A stretch of DNA of 37,852 nt from Betaproteobacteria bacterium (GTDB taxonomy: Bacteria > Pseudomonadota > Gammaproteobacteria > Burkholderiales > SG8-39), in NCBI GenBank assembly GCA_009693435.1, contig SHXF01000046.1, positions 1 through 37,852 on the forward strand. The letters run 5' to 3'. A program made the translations under genes and the position numbers. Numbering within the stretch: position 1 is the stretch's first letter; each line of letters begins with the position of its first letter. Positions 9,391 through 17,680 of this stretch are shown one piece after another. The notes beneath the pieces were generated by a model. The model had not been told where the DNA came from and did not search any database. It was given only the letters and a program-made list of their open reading frames with translations.

Positions 9391-10356
9391 ATGATTTCTT
9401 GTCCCAGGCATCTGGCGTTTTTTGCCGCGCTGGTATTCAGTCTGGGCGCGAGCGCGCAGGAATATCCGTCGAGGCTGGTGCGGATCATCTCGGGGGGCTC
9501 GGGTAGCGGGCCGGTAGACATCGCCTCGCGGGTGGTCGCGCAGAGGCTTTCCGAGATCTGGGGACAGCCTGTCATCGTGGAGACCCGTACCGGGGCGAGT
9601 GAAATGATCGCCGCCGAGGCCGTTGCGAAGTCCAAACCCGATGGTTACACCATGCTCAGCGCCGGCAATATCATTACGCACACGCCTGCGATCTTCCGCG
9701 TGCTGCTCTACGACCCGGTGCGCAGTTTCGCGCCGGTCACCCTGATGATGCAAAGTCCGATGGCGCTGGTGGTCAACGCCAGTGCCCCGTACAACTCGCT
9801 CAAGGATCTCATCGCCGCGGCGAAGCAGCGGCCCGGCCAGATAGCCTGGGCCTCGGCCGGCATCGGCACCAACAATCATGTCACCGGCGAGCAGTTCGCC
9901 GCCGAGGCCGGCATCAAGGTGATCCACGCGCCCTATAAAGGCAGCCAGTCGGCGGCGAACGCGGTCATCGGCGGCGAAGTGGCGTACGCCATCGTAGCCC
10001 TCAGCTCGGCGCTGACGTTCGCCAAGGCCGGAACGCTGAAGGTCTTTGCGGTGACCACCGAAAACCGCACCTCGCTCGCACCCGATGTGCCGACAATAGC
10101 GGAGCTCGGGGTCCCGGGTGTCGACGGCGCTGTCCGCGGCGGCTTGTATGTTCCCGCCGGGACGCCGGAAAACATCATCGCGAAGCTGAGCGTCGACATC
10201 AATCGCATCCTCAAGGAACCGGCGACGCGCCAGCGCTTCGCGGCGCTTGGCCTGGAAGCGCTCGGCACCACGCCGGTGGAATACGAAGCGATCAATAGAA
10301 AGATCGCGGCGCAGGTCGTGAGAATCGTCACGCAGGCGAACATCAAGGTCGAATGA
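9391..10356 (+). CDS. Bug-family periplasmic substrate-binding protein (TctC-like), second of a tandem pair
   Basis: A 321-residue Bug receptor. The signal peptide is residues 1-23 ('FFAALVFSLGASA'). The mature protein starts 'QEYPSRLVRIISGGSGSGPVDIASRV', where the usual PF-PGG loop is replaced by a Ser/Gly-rich 'SGGSGSGP', so ligand contacts may differ from its neighbour. Further family motifs are 'EMIAAEAVAKSKPDGYTMLSAG', 'YDPVRSFAPVTLM', and 'IHAPYKGSQSAANAVIGGEVAYA'. It follows the first Bug gene closely on the same strand and is probably co-transcribed. The two are clearly divergent, so this is not a recent duplication. The ligand is unknown. Confidence 0.92.
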   Translation: MISCPRHLAFFAALVFSLGASAQEYPSRLVRIISGGSGSGPVDIASRVVAQRLSEIWGQPVIVETRTGASEMIAAEAVAKSKPDGYTMLSAGNIITHTPAIFRVLLYDPVRSFAPVTLMMQSPMALVVNASAPYNSLKDLIAAAKQRPGQIAWASAGIGTNNHVTGEQFAAEAGIKVIHAPYKGSQSAANAVIGGEVAYAIVALSSALTFAKAGTLKVFAVTTENRTSLAPDVPTIAELGVPGVDGAVRGGLYVPAGTPENIIAKLSVDINRILKEPATRQRFAALGLEALGTTPVEYEAINRKIAAQVVRIVTQANIKVE

Positions 10357-10445
10357 TTTTTCCATCGGGCCGGGCGATGCGCGCGAGGGAGGATCTTGCG
10401 TTGCCGCCTGAGGCCGGTTCAACTGCCCCAGCGGATTTCATGCAC

Positions 10446-10451
10446 TATAAT
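10446..10451 (+). promoter_or_regulatory. Possible -10 element (TATAAT) upstream of the ferredoxin-like gene
   Basis: A perfect TATAAT stands in the 245-bp gap between the second Bug gene and the ferredoxin-like gene. The -35 at 17 bp spacing (CTGCCC) matches only three of six bases. It would give a leader of about 145 nt. Suggestive only. Confidence 0.3.
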
Positions 10452-10601
10452 TGCGCCGTGCGAAAGCTGGGGCGGCTGAATTCGCGCAGGGCATTGGTGC
10501 CTGTTTCATTGATGTACTGATCCGCCATTGCATACTCATTTTCCACCTCTGCTGCGCGCCGGCTGGCCGCACGCATCAACTTCCGGGACACTTGCAAATC
10601 C

Positions 10602-10910
10602 ATGAGCTATTACGACAAACACGTATTTTTCTGCTGCAACCAGCGCGAAGAAGGCCGGGAGTGCTGCAATAACAAAGGCGCGAGCGATCTGCGCGATTAC
10701 GCCAAGAAAAAAGTGAAATCGCTGGGCCTGGCCGGTGAAGGCAAGGTGCGCATCAACCAGTCCGGCTGCCTGGATCGCTGCGAAGAAGGCCCGTGCATCG
10801 TGGTGTACCCGGACGGCGTCTGGTACACCTACGTCGACGAGCAGGACATCGACGAGATCATCGAAGAGCACGTGCAGAACGGCCGGGTGGTCGATCGCCT
10901 GAGGATTTGA
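10602..10910 (+). CDS. (2Fe-2S) ferredoxin domain protein, thioredoxin-like fold
   Basis: This 102-residue protein has the thioredoxin-like [2Fe-2S] ferredoxin pattern. Cysteines are at 11, 12, 21 and 22 ('FFCCNQREEGRECC') and at 56, 60 and 65 ('SGCLDRCEEGPC'). The likely cluster ligands are one cysteine from each N-terminal pair plus Cys56 and Cys60. The rest, 'IVVYPDGVWYTYVDEQDIDEIIEEHV', is the usual C-terminal half of these proteins, also seen in NuoE-like domains. Electron partner is unknown. The gene is 18 bp before an alpha/beta hydrolase gene, a pairing that suggests one transcript. A second member of this family occurs at 26247-26621 beside a diiron protein. Confidence 0.92.
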   Translation: MSYYDKHVFFCCNQREEGRECCNNKGASDLRDYAKKKVKSLGLAGEGKVRINQSGCLDRCEEGPCIVVYPDGVWYTYVDEQDIDEIIEEHVQNGRVVDRLRI

Positions 10911-10928
10911 GCAGCGCAGCCCAGATTC

Positions 10929-11569
10929 ATGCCCAGCGCCCCCAGCGAGCGGACACTGATCGCCGGCGCCGCCGGCAGCATCGAAACGGTCATCGATTTT
11001 CCTGCGGCAGACGCCGCAGCGGGCCTGGCGCTGGTCGCGCATCCCCATCCGCTGTACGGCGGCACGCTGGACAACAAGGTCGCGCAGACCCTGGCTAAAA
11101 CGTTTACGGAACTCGGTTACATAGCGTTGCGCCCCAATTTCCGCGGCGTTGGCGCCTCCGAAGGTGTGCATGATCATGGTAACGGCGAGACGGACGATCT
11201 GGAGCGGGTCACGGTGTATGCGCTGCAGAGCGATTCGGCGAGCGGCGGCTGGTGCTGGCCGGTTTTTCATTCGGCTGCTACGTGCAGATGCGCCTGATGA
11301 AGCGCCTTGCCGGCGGAACTGCTCCGCGACTGGTGCTGGTTGCGCCGGCCATCGGGCGGGTTTCCGCGGACAGGGATTACGCGGCCCAGGATGTGCCGGC
11401 CGACACCATAGTCATTCACGGCGAGCAGGATGAAACGGTGCCGCTGGGCAATGTATTCGACTGGGCGCGCCCGCTGGAGTTGCCGATCACGGTGATCCCC
11501 GGCGCGGATCATTTTTTTCATCGCCGCCTGCATCTCATCAAAGCCGTCATCAAGCGCCAGTGGCAGTGA
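10929..11569 (+). pseudogene. Alpha/beta hydrolase (COG2945-type), frameshifted
   Basis: Two overlapping frames make one hydrolase. The first (from ATG 10929) carries 'GLALVAHPHPLYGGTLDNKVAQTLAKTF' and 'LRPNFRGVGASEGVHDHGNGETDDL' in parts. The frame two positions over continues 'AAERFGERRLVLAGFSFG', the nucleophile elbow (G-F-S-F-G, catalytic Ser), then 'VIHGEQDETVPL' with the acid and 'VIPGADHFFHRRL' with the His. Joining them needs one missing base at about 11210-11225 and gives a product of about 213 residues, normal for this family. As written, translation of the first frame ends at 11297 without the catalytic serine. It is either a recent pseudogene or a sequence error; all three catalytic residues are otherwise intact. 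Confidence 0.85.
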
Positions 11570-11729
11570 AGGCCGCACCGGTTTTCCCATTCCCGCCTCT
11601 TCTGCCGGATAGGGGGAGGGCGGCATGTCGAAGGCACGTCGGCAGACTAGGTACGCGTGACTTCCCGCGATCATTACCGGAGGACTGCGCGCGAACACGC
11701 AGCGCCACGAAAGATTCACCGGATTTTTC

Positions 11730-12711
11730 ATGCGTATGGATACAGCCGATATGAACGCCCGCTCCAGGCCGGACTTCGCTGCGGACCTGGGAATGGACAG
11801 CGCGGTGCTGCGGGTGACCGACTTGCGCAAGTCCTACGCTACGCACCAGGTTCTGGCCGGCGTGTCGTTCGAAATCAAGCGTGGGGAGTGTTTTGGTCTG
11901 CTCGGCCCGAACGGCGCAGGCAAGACCACCACCTTGCGCCTGTGCCTGGGCCTGATACACCCCGACAGCGGCAGCATCACGCTCGGCGGTCTGGCCGGTG
12001 CCACGGCAGGCGCGACAGGCGCGGCTGCGCGTCGGTGTCGTGCCGCAAATGGACAATCTCGATCCGGATTTCACCGCTGCGGAAAACCTGCTGGTCTACG
12101 GCCGCTATTTCGGCATGACGGACGCCGCCATCCGCGCGCGAATCCCGCAGTTGCTGGAATTTGCAGGACTCGCGCAACGCGGCGACGCGCGCATCCAGGC
12201 GCTCTCGGGCGGCATGAAGCGGCGGCTTACCCTGGCGCGGGCGCTGGTGAACGATCCGGACTTCATTTTCATGGACGAGCCGACCACCGGGCTGGATCCG
12301 CAGGCCCGGCATCTCATCTGGGACCGCCTGAAAACGCTGCTCGCGCAGGGCAAGACGATACTGCTCACCACGCATTTCATGGACGAGGCCGAACGGCTGT
12401 GCGCGCGGCTGGCGGTGATGGACCAGGGCGCCATCATCGCCGAGGCGAGTCCGCGTGAACTGATCGCGCGCCATATCGAACCCAACGTGGTGGAGGTGTT
12501 CGGCGATGGCGTCACGGAGTGGGCGGACCGGCACGCATCGCGCCTCGCCTCGCGCCTGGAGAAGGCCGGCGAAACGGTGTTCTGCTACGCCGCAGACCCG
12601 CATCCGCTGGTGGAGAACTTGGACCGCGAGCCGGGGTTGCGATACCTGCGCCGTCCGGCGAACCTCGAGGACGTGTTTCTCAAGCTTACCGGTCGTGACT
12701 TGAGAGAGTAG
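11730..12711 (+). pseudogene. NodI-type ABC transporter ATP-binding protein, frameshifted
   Basis: The ATPase partner of an ABC-2 exporter. The first frame (ATG 11730) has '[31 protein letters not shown]' in two parts, that is, the Walker A motif. At about 11991-11997 it leaves the coding frame. The next frame, open from GTG 11998, continues '[22 protein letters not shown]' (Q-loop), '[15 protein letters not shown]' (signature), '[13 protein letters not shown]' (Walker B) and '[13 protein letters not shown]' (H-loop). One extra base in 'ctggccggtg' explains the break; the repaired protein has about 326 residues. The [12 protein letters not shown] block is typical of NodI relatives, which are widespread in betaproteobacteria that do not nodulate. 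With the break, the downstream frame alone lacks Walker A and would not hydrolyse ATP. Confidence 0.85.
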
Positions 12712-12723
12712 GCGGAATGCGGT

Positions 12724-12738
12724 AAGGGTCGAACCCTT
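12724..12738. other. Small perfect hairpin between the NodI- and NodJ-type genes
   Basis: AAGGGT and ACCCTT form a perfect 6-bp stem around CGA, 12 bp after the ATPase stop. No T-tract follows, so it is not a convincing terminator; it may affect mRNA stability or be chance. Confidence 0.35.
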
Positions 12739-12780
12739 CCCGTCCCCAGCAGTCCCCTCGTTTCTAAACGGACGCCGAGA

Positions 12781-13605
12781 ATGAACCTTCAGGACATGAG
12801 TATCCAGGGCACGAGCAGGCAGGGCATGAACCCGTATGCGCTGCCGCGCCTGTCGCTGCGGTTTCTCCCGGTATGGCGGCGAAATTTCAAAGTCTGGACA
12901 AAGCTGGCCGTACCCTCGATTCTCGGCAACCTCGCGGATCCGATGATTTACATGCTCGGCCTGGGCTACGGGCTTGGCGCGTTGGTGCCGGATGTTGCGG
13001 GCGTGTCCTACATTGCCTTTCTCGCGGCCGGTACCGTTTGCTTTTCGACGATGAACAGCGCCACCTTCGAATCGCTGTATTCCAGCTTCTCGAGAATGCA
13101 CGTGCAGCGGACGTGGGACGCCATCATGAACACGCCCATCAACCTCGATGATGTGGTGCTCGCCGAACTCTTCTGGGCGACGGCCAAGAGTTTTCTTTCC
13201 GGACTTGCCATCCTGGTGGTGGTCTGGGCGCTCGGCTTGTCGCATTCGCCGCTGTCGATCTGGGTGCTGGCCGTCATTCCGCTGATCGGGCTCGCGTTCG
13301 GCGCGCTCGGTCTGCTCATCACCGCAATGGCCTCGAGCTACGATTTCTTCATGTACTACTTCACTCTGGTGATCACGCCGATGGCGATGCTGTGCGGGGT
13401 TTTCTTCCCCGTAGCGCAACTGCCCGCGACATTCCAGGTCGTATCGCAACTGTTGCCGCTCAGCCACGCCACGGCGCTGGCCCGGCCGCTGCTCCTCGGC
13501 GAGGTGCCGACCGACATCCTGCTCCATGTGGCGGTGCTGCTTGCCTACGCAGCGGCCGCCTTTTATGCTGCGGTCGTCCTGCTGCGGCGCAGACTGCTCA
13601 AGTAA
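12781..13605 (+). CDS. NodJ-type ABC-2 transporter permease
   Basis: The 274-residue membrane protein has six predicted helices and the ABC-2 permease layout. 'RFLPVWRRNFKVWTKLAVPSILGNLADPMIYML' in parts near the N-terminus, 'FLAAGTVCFSTMNSATFESLYSSFSRM' and 'LPLSHATALARPLL' near the C-terminus are NodJ-family features. ATG 12781 is used; ATG 12826 ('MNPYALPRL') would remove a polar leader of 15 residues and is also possible. It forms an exporter with the upstream NodI-type ATPase, which is frameshifted here. Rhizobial NodIJ export lipo-chitooligosaccharides; in other bacteria the substrate is unknown. Confidence 0.9.
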   Translation: MNLQDMSIQGTSRQGMNPYALPRLSLRFLPVWRRNFKVWTKLAVPSILGNLADPMIYMLGLGYGLGALVPDVAGVSYIAFLAAGTVCFSTMNSATFESLYSSFSRMHVQRTWDAIMNTPINLDDVVLAELFWATAKSFLSGLAILVVVWALGLSHSPLSIWVLAVIPLIGLAFGALGLLITAMASSYDFFMYYFTLVITPMAMLCGVFFPVAQLPATFQVVSQLLPLSHATALARPLLLGEVPTDILLHVAVLLAYAAAAFYAAVVLLRRRLLK

Positions 13606-13724
13606 TCCGGTATGCAGATTGAACTGAACCCCGCGCTTCAACCATTGGCGATGCCGGTCCAGCCCGGCCCTGCGATGAGGCGCGGCGGTCGCCCGCCGTT
13701 GCGTTTGCCGGACGGGTGCGCGTG

Positions 13725-14150
13725 ATGTTGTGGGTCAAAGCCCTGCATGTGGTGTTCATGGTTACCTGGTTCGCCGGGTTGTTCTACCTGCCGCGCCTGT
13801 TCGTCTATCACGCCATGGCGGAAGCGGAAGGCAAGGACAGCGCCGGTGTCGCCCGTTTCAAGGTGATGGAGCGCAAACTCTACTGGGGCATCATGACGCC
13901 GGGCGCAGTCTTCACCATCGGGTTCGGGCTGTGGCTGTGGCTGGGATACGGCATCACCGGTGGCTGGCTGCATGCCAAGCTCGTCGTCGTCGTCCTGCTG
14001 ATCGCCTATCACCTCTGGTGCGGCCGGCTGCTGGCGGACTTCCGGGAAGATCGCAACCGGCGCAGCCATATGTGGTTTCGCTGGTTCAACGAGGCGCCGG
14101 TTCTGCTGCTGCTGGCGGCCGTGATACTGGTGGTCATAAAGCCGTTTTGA
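13725..14150 (+). CDS. hemJ: HemJ-like protoporphyrinogen oxidase / CopD-family membrane protein
   Basis: A 141-residue, four-helix membrane protein. 'MLWVKALHVVFMVTWFAGLFYLPRLFVYH' (split over residues 1-29) is the HemJ/UPF0093 signature, with a conserved His in the first helix and a second after LFVY. 'KLYWGIMTPGAVFTIGFGLWLW' and 'WLHAKLVVVVLLIAYHLWCG' follow, with further conserved His and Lys. HemJ oxidises protoporphyrinogen IX to protoporphyrin IX in many proteobacteria lacking HemG or HemY. I start at ATG 13725; GTG 13716 or 13722 in frame would add up to three residues. Function is by family similarity only. Confidence 0.87.
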   Translation: MLWVKALHVVFMVTWFAGLFYLPRLFVYHAMAEAEGKDSAGVARFKVMERKLYWGIMTPGAVFTIGFGLWLWLGYGITGGWLHAKLVVVVLLIAYHLWCGRLLADFREDRNRRSHMWFRWFNEAPVLLLLAAVILVVIKPF

Positions 14151-14199
14151 CCTGGTTAAAGCTGTGATAAGCTTTTCGCGGAGACGATGAAAAGCCGCG

Positions 14200-14715
14200 A
14201 TGACTGCCGACAACATCACCCTCAGGCTCGCGCGAACCGCAGACGCGGAAGAAATTGCGCTCATGTCCCGCGACCTCATCGAAACCGGGCTTGGCTGGTC
14301 ATGGAGCCCGGAGCGCATAGCCCGCGCAATCCGCAACACCGATACCGTTACCCTCATAGGTTGCGATCGCGACGCGCGCATCGTGGCGTTCGCCGTGATG
14401 CGTTTCGGCGACGAACACGCCCACCTGTCGCTGCTGGCGGTGCGCCCGTCCTACCAGCGGCGGGGTCTGGGCCGGCGCCTCGTCGATTGGCTGCTGTCTT
14501 CGGCAAGAGTCGCAGGCATTGCGACCATCGGCCTGGAACTGCGCTCGAGCAACCCCGGCGCGCGCCGCTTTTACCGCTCGCTCGGTTTCAGCGAAGGCGC
14601 CTACATTCCCGGTTATTACCGCGGCCGCGAGATGGCGCTGCGCATGATGCTGGAACTGCGCAGAGTCGGCACGCCACTGCCTCCCTGGCCTGTCGCCAGG
14701 CTGCCCAGGCGCTAA
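14200..14715 (+). CDS. GNAT family N-acetyltransferase
   Basis: A 171-residue GNAT protein. The acetyl-CoA-binding motif A is 'LSLLAVRPSYQRRGLGRRLV' (about residues 76-95), with the QRRGLG pyrophosphate loop. Motif B, 'LELRSSNPGARRFYRSLGFSE', carries the usual Asn and Tyr. It is close to RimI-like and ElaA-like acetyltransferases in layout, but the acceptor is unknown. The gene ends 49 bp before the M1 peptidase ATG, and the peptidase frame is open right back over its stop, so the two may be co-transcribed. Confidence 0.9.
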   Translation: MTADNITLRLARTADAEEIALMSRDLIETGLGWSWSPERIARAIRNTDTVTLIGCDRDARIVAFAVMRFGDEHAHLSLLAVRPSYQRRGLGRRLVDWLLSSARVAGIATIGLELRSSNPGARRFYRSLGFSEGAYIPGYYRGREMALRMMLELRRVGTPLPPWPVARLPRR

Positions 14716-14764
14716 AAAAGCACGGCGCTCCATTTCATTCGCACCCGTTTTTTATCTGCTCCTG

Positions 14765-17632
14765 ATGGCGAGCATTGCACCCGCCATGGCGGCCGGTCTG
14801 CCTGCTGAATCGGCAGCCGGATCGCGGGTTGCGATGATCGCGCCGGGCGTGCCGCACGCCCTTGCCCGCTGGCGCACCCGGCATTACCGCGATATCCGCT
14901 ACGACCTGAAGCTGGAAATCGTCTCGGCGCCGGTTGCGGCGCTTGCGCCTGCCCGTGCCGGAGCGTCGGCCGCACCCGAATCCGGACCGGGTGATCAGGC
15001 CGGAAGTGTGCCGGCTGCGCTGCGCGGTGAAGTCGAAATCCGGTTTCATTTCCGCGGAGCACGCCAGGACATCGTGCTCGACTGGCGGCCGGATGCCGGC
15101 GGCACCCTGTCGCAACAGGTGGAATTGAACGGCCGCATGGTTGAAGCACGCTTTGAACACGAGCACCTGATCGTGCCGCGGGCGCTTGCCCGCGCGGGAG
15201 AAAACGTGCTGCGCCTGCCGGTGCAGGCGCCCATTCGCGCCTCGGGCACGGCAGTGACCCGCTATGCCGACCGCGAGGACGGATCGCACTACGTGTATAC
15301 GCTGTTTGTCCCTTCGGATGCGAGCAGCGTGTTTCCGTGCTTCGATCAGCCCGACCTCAAGGCGCGCTTCACGCTCGACCTTGCAGCGCCGCGCGGTTGG
15401 AAAGCCATCGGCAATGGTGCGCTGGTCTCGCGCTCCGAGGGCGCGGTATCGCAGGTGCCAGCGCTCACCCGTCACCGATTTGCCCGGACCGAGCCCATCA
15501 GCACCTACCTGTTCGCTTTTGCCGCGGGACCGTTCGTTGCGATTGAGGAGACAAGCGCTGCCGGCCCGGCCGTGCCGCTGATGCCGACGGCGCTGCCGCT
15601 GGCGACACTGCCATTTACACCGCCTTTGACACCGCCTTTGACACGTTTGTACGTGCGCAAGTCGCGCCTGGAGCGCGCGTCGCGGGAAGCCACCGAGGTA
15701 CTGCGCATCAATCGCGAGGCGCTTGCCTGGTTCGCGCGCTACTTCGGCCACGCCTATCCGTTCTTCAAGTACGACCTGGTACTGATCCCGGAGTTTGCCT
15801 ACGGCGGCATGGAACACGCCGGCGCGAGTTTCCTGCGGGAGGAGTCGGTGCTGTTCCCCTCGGATCCGAGCGACTACGACCACATGCGCCGCGCCAACCT
15901 GATATTTCACGAGGCCTCGCATCAGTGGTTCGGCAACCTGGTGACGATGCGCTGGTTCGACGACTTGTGGCTGAAGGAAGGCTTTGCCAATTACATGGCC
16001 GCCAAGGCGACCGCTGCGCTGTTGCCCCGGTATCCGGCCTGGAACGCGTTCCTTGCGCTCAAGGCCGGTGCCTATCGCACCGATGTGACCCGCGGCACCA
16101 CGGCGATATACCAGCCGATTCCCAATCTTGCGTCGGCCAAGTCGGCGTACGGCAACATTGTCTACAGCAAGGCCCCGGCAATCCTGAAGCAAGCGGCATT
16201 CTTTCTCGGAGAAGACGTATTCGAGCAGGCGTTGCGCGAATTTGTGCACCGTCATGCGTTTGGCGCCGCGCAGTGGAGCGATCTGGTGCGTGCGTTCGAG
16301 CGCGCCTCGGGCCGCGATCTGAAGCGCTGGGCTGACGCGTGGGTGAAACGCCGCGGCATGCCGGCGGTGCGCCTCGCCTGGCGGCCCGACCGTCTCGGCG
16401 CCGTGGCGACACTCAGCCTCGCGCAGCACGATGTGCTCGGCGAGGGCGGGGTGTGGCCGATGCGGGTGAAGGTTGTGGCGCAGTCCTTGTTTGACGACAA
16501 GCAGGGAGACGACAAATACGGGGACGACAAGCAAGGGGACGACAAGCAAGGGGACGACAAGCAAGGGTACGAAAAGCGCGGCAATCACAAGCGCGGCGGC
16601 GAAACGCGCACCGCAGACATCACGCTCTCCGGCAAATCGGTGCGCGTTCCGGGGATGACCGGCATGGTGCCGCAGTTCCTTTTTGCCAACGCCGGGGATC
16701 ACGGCTACGGGCAGTTCCTCCTCGACTGGCGCAGCCGCCAGGCCGTACTCGATCAGCCACGCATCGCCCGCGATGACCTGCTGCGGGCGCTGCTGCTCGA
16801 TGCCCTGTGGGAGGCAGTGCGGGAAACCGAACTTGCACCGGCAGATTACATCGCCATGGTGACGCGCCATGCGCCGCACGAGACCGATGAAATTACCCTG
16901 GCAAGTCTACTGGCACGGGCGCAGGTGGCGCTGACGCGGTACGTGCCGCAATCCGCGCGCCACTCCCTCGCGCCGCCCTTCGAGGCGATGCTGGCGGAGC
17001 AGCTTGCCGCCGGGATATCGACCGGCAAACGCATCACGTTCCTGCGCGCCTGGATGGATTCCGGCTGGAGCGAAGCGAGCCGCGGCGAGCTGAAGCGCCT
17101 CGTCCAGGGCGGTGTCGCGGTTCCGGACATCACGTTGCGCTCACGTGACCGCTTTCGCATCATCCGCACGTTGCTGATCCGCGGCGACCGGGACGCTGCG
17201 GCGCTGCTGGAGCGCCAGGCGGCAGCCGACGTCAGCGACGAGGGACGGCGTTATGCGTATGGCAGCGCCGCGGCCGCGGCCGATGCAGCGACCAAGCAGC
17301 GCTATTTCGAGCGCTTCCTCGGCGATCCGCAACTGCCGGAGAGCTGGATAGAGGAAGCGCTCGGACCGTTCAATGCAGTGGAGCAGGCGCCGCTGACGCG
17401 CGCGTTTCTCGAGCCGGCGCTGGCCGCCATCGCGTCGCTTAAACGCCAGCGCAAGATTTTCTTCGTCAACAACTGGCTTGCTGCGTTCATCGGCGGTCAG
17501 ACCGATGCCGCGGCGCTGGCTGCGATCGAGCGGTTCGCGGCGAACCCGGCGCTCGATCCCGATCTACGCCTGAAGGTGCTGGAAGCGATCGACAGCGTTG
17601 AGCGCACCGTGCGGATACGCGCGCGCTACTGA
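14765..17632 (+). CDS. M1 family metallopeptidase (aminopeptidase N-like) with an internal DDKQG repeat
   Basis: A 955-residue zinc aminopeptidase. The zinc site is HEASH at residues 382-386 with Glu405 in 'WLKEGFAN'. The substrate-binding exopeptidase motif reads GGMEH (347-351) in 'AYGGMEHAG' instead of GAMEN, as in a distinct M1 subfamily. 'GSHYVYTLFVPSDASSVFPCFDQPD', in parts, is the normal M1 N-domain, and the last 330 residues are the helical ERAP1-C-like domain. Residues 577-611 are seven 5-residue DDKQG-type units inserted between domains. No clear signal peptide follows the ATG, yet the frame is open upstream and reads a charged and hydrophobic stretch (FAPVFYLLLM), so the true start may be missed or use a rare codon. 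Confidence 0.92.
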   Translation: MASIAPAMAAGLPAESAAGSRVAMIAPGVPHALARWRTRHYRDIRYDLKLEIVSAPVAALAPARAGASAAPESGPGDQAGSVPAALRGEVEIRFHFRGARQDIVLDWRPDAGGTLSQQVELNGRMVEARFEHEHLIVPRALARAGENVLRLPVQAPIRASGTAVTRYADREDGSHYVYTLFVPSDASSVFPCFDQPDLKARFTLDLAAPRGWKAIGNGALVSRSEGAVSQVPALTRHRFARTEPISTYLFAFAAGPFVAIEETSAAGPAVPLMPTALPLATLPFTPPLTPPLTRLYVRKSRLERASREATEVLRINREALAWFARYFGHAYPFFKYDLVLIPEFAYGGMEHAGASFLREESVLFPSDPSDYDHMRRANLIFHEASHQWFGNLVTMRWFDDLWLKEGFANYMAAKATAALLPRYPAWNAFLALKAGAYRTDVTRGTTAIYQPIPNLASAKSAYGNIVYSKAPAILKQAAFFLGEDVFEQALREFVHRHAFGAAQWSDLVRAFERASGRDLKRWADAWVKRRGMPAVRLAWRPDRLGAVATLSLAQHDVLGEGGVWPMRVKVVAQSLFDDKQGDDKYGDDKQGDDKQGDDKQGYEKRGNHKRGGETRTADITLSGKSVRVPGMTGMVPQFLFANAGDHGYGQFLLDWRSRQAVLDQPRIARDDLLRALLLDALWEAVRETELAPADYIAMVTRHAPHETDEITLASLLARAQVALTRYVPQSARHSLAPPFEAMLAEQLAAGISTGKRITFLRAWMDSGWSEASRGELKRLVQGGVAVPDITLRSRDRFRIIRTLLIRGDRDAAALLERQAAADVSDEGRRYAYGSAAAAADAATKQRYFERFLGDPQLPESWIEEALGPFNAVEQAPLTRAFLEPALAAIASLKRQRKIFFVNNWLAAFIGGQTDAAALAAIERFAANPALDPDLRLKVLEAIDSVERTVRIRARY
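16493..16597 (+). repeat. 15-bp in-frame tandem repeat (seven units) in the M1 peptidase
   Basis: Seven 15-bp units encode DDKQG, DDKYG, DDKQG, DDKQG, DDKQG, YEKRG and NHKRG. The three central copies are identical at DNA level (gacgacaagcaaggg), indicating recent expansion. The array keeps the frame and would form a charged, flexible linker. Confidence 0.95.
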
Positions 17633-17680
17633 ATGCGCCCGCGCCGACGCTTGCGCGTGGAAAAGCACATCCGTGCGTTT

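Noticed and set aside
12724..12738. A tRNA T-arm-like sequence (ggtcgaacc)
   Set aside because: No acceptor stem, D arm or anticodon arm around it; it is just a small hairpin.
11977..13641. A 554-codon minus-strand frame opposite the NodIJ-type genes
   Set aside because: No recognisable motifs, very high Arg/Gln/His content, and conserved ABC motifs on the other strand.
14735..16879. A 714-codon open frame on the minus strand opposite the M1 peptidase
   Set aside because: It is antisense to a gene with clear zinc-site motifs. Its composition (many Arg, His, Gln) and the VVPLLVV repeat are only the reverse image of the DDKQG array; typical high-GC shadow.
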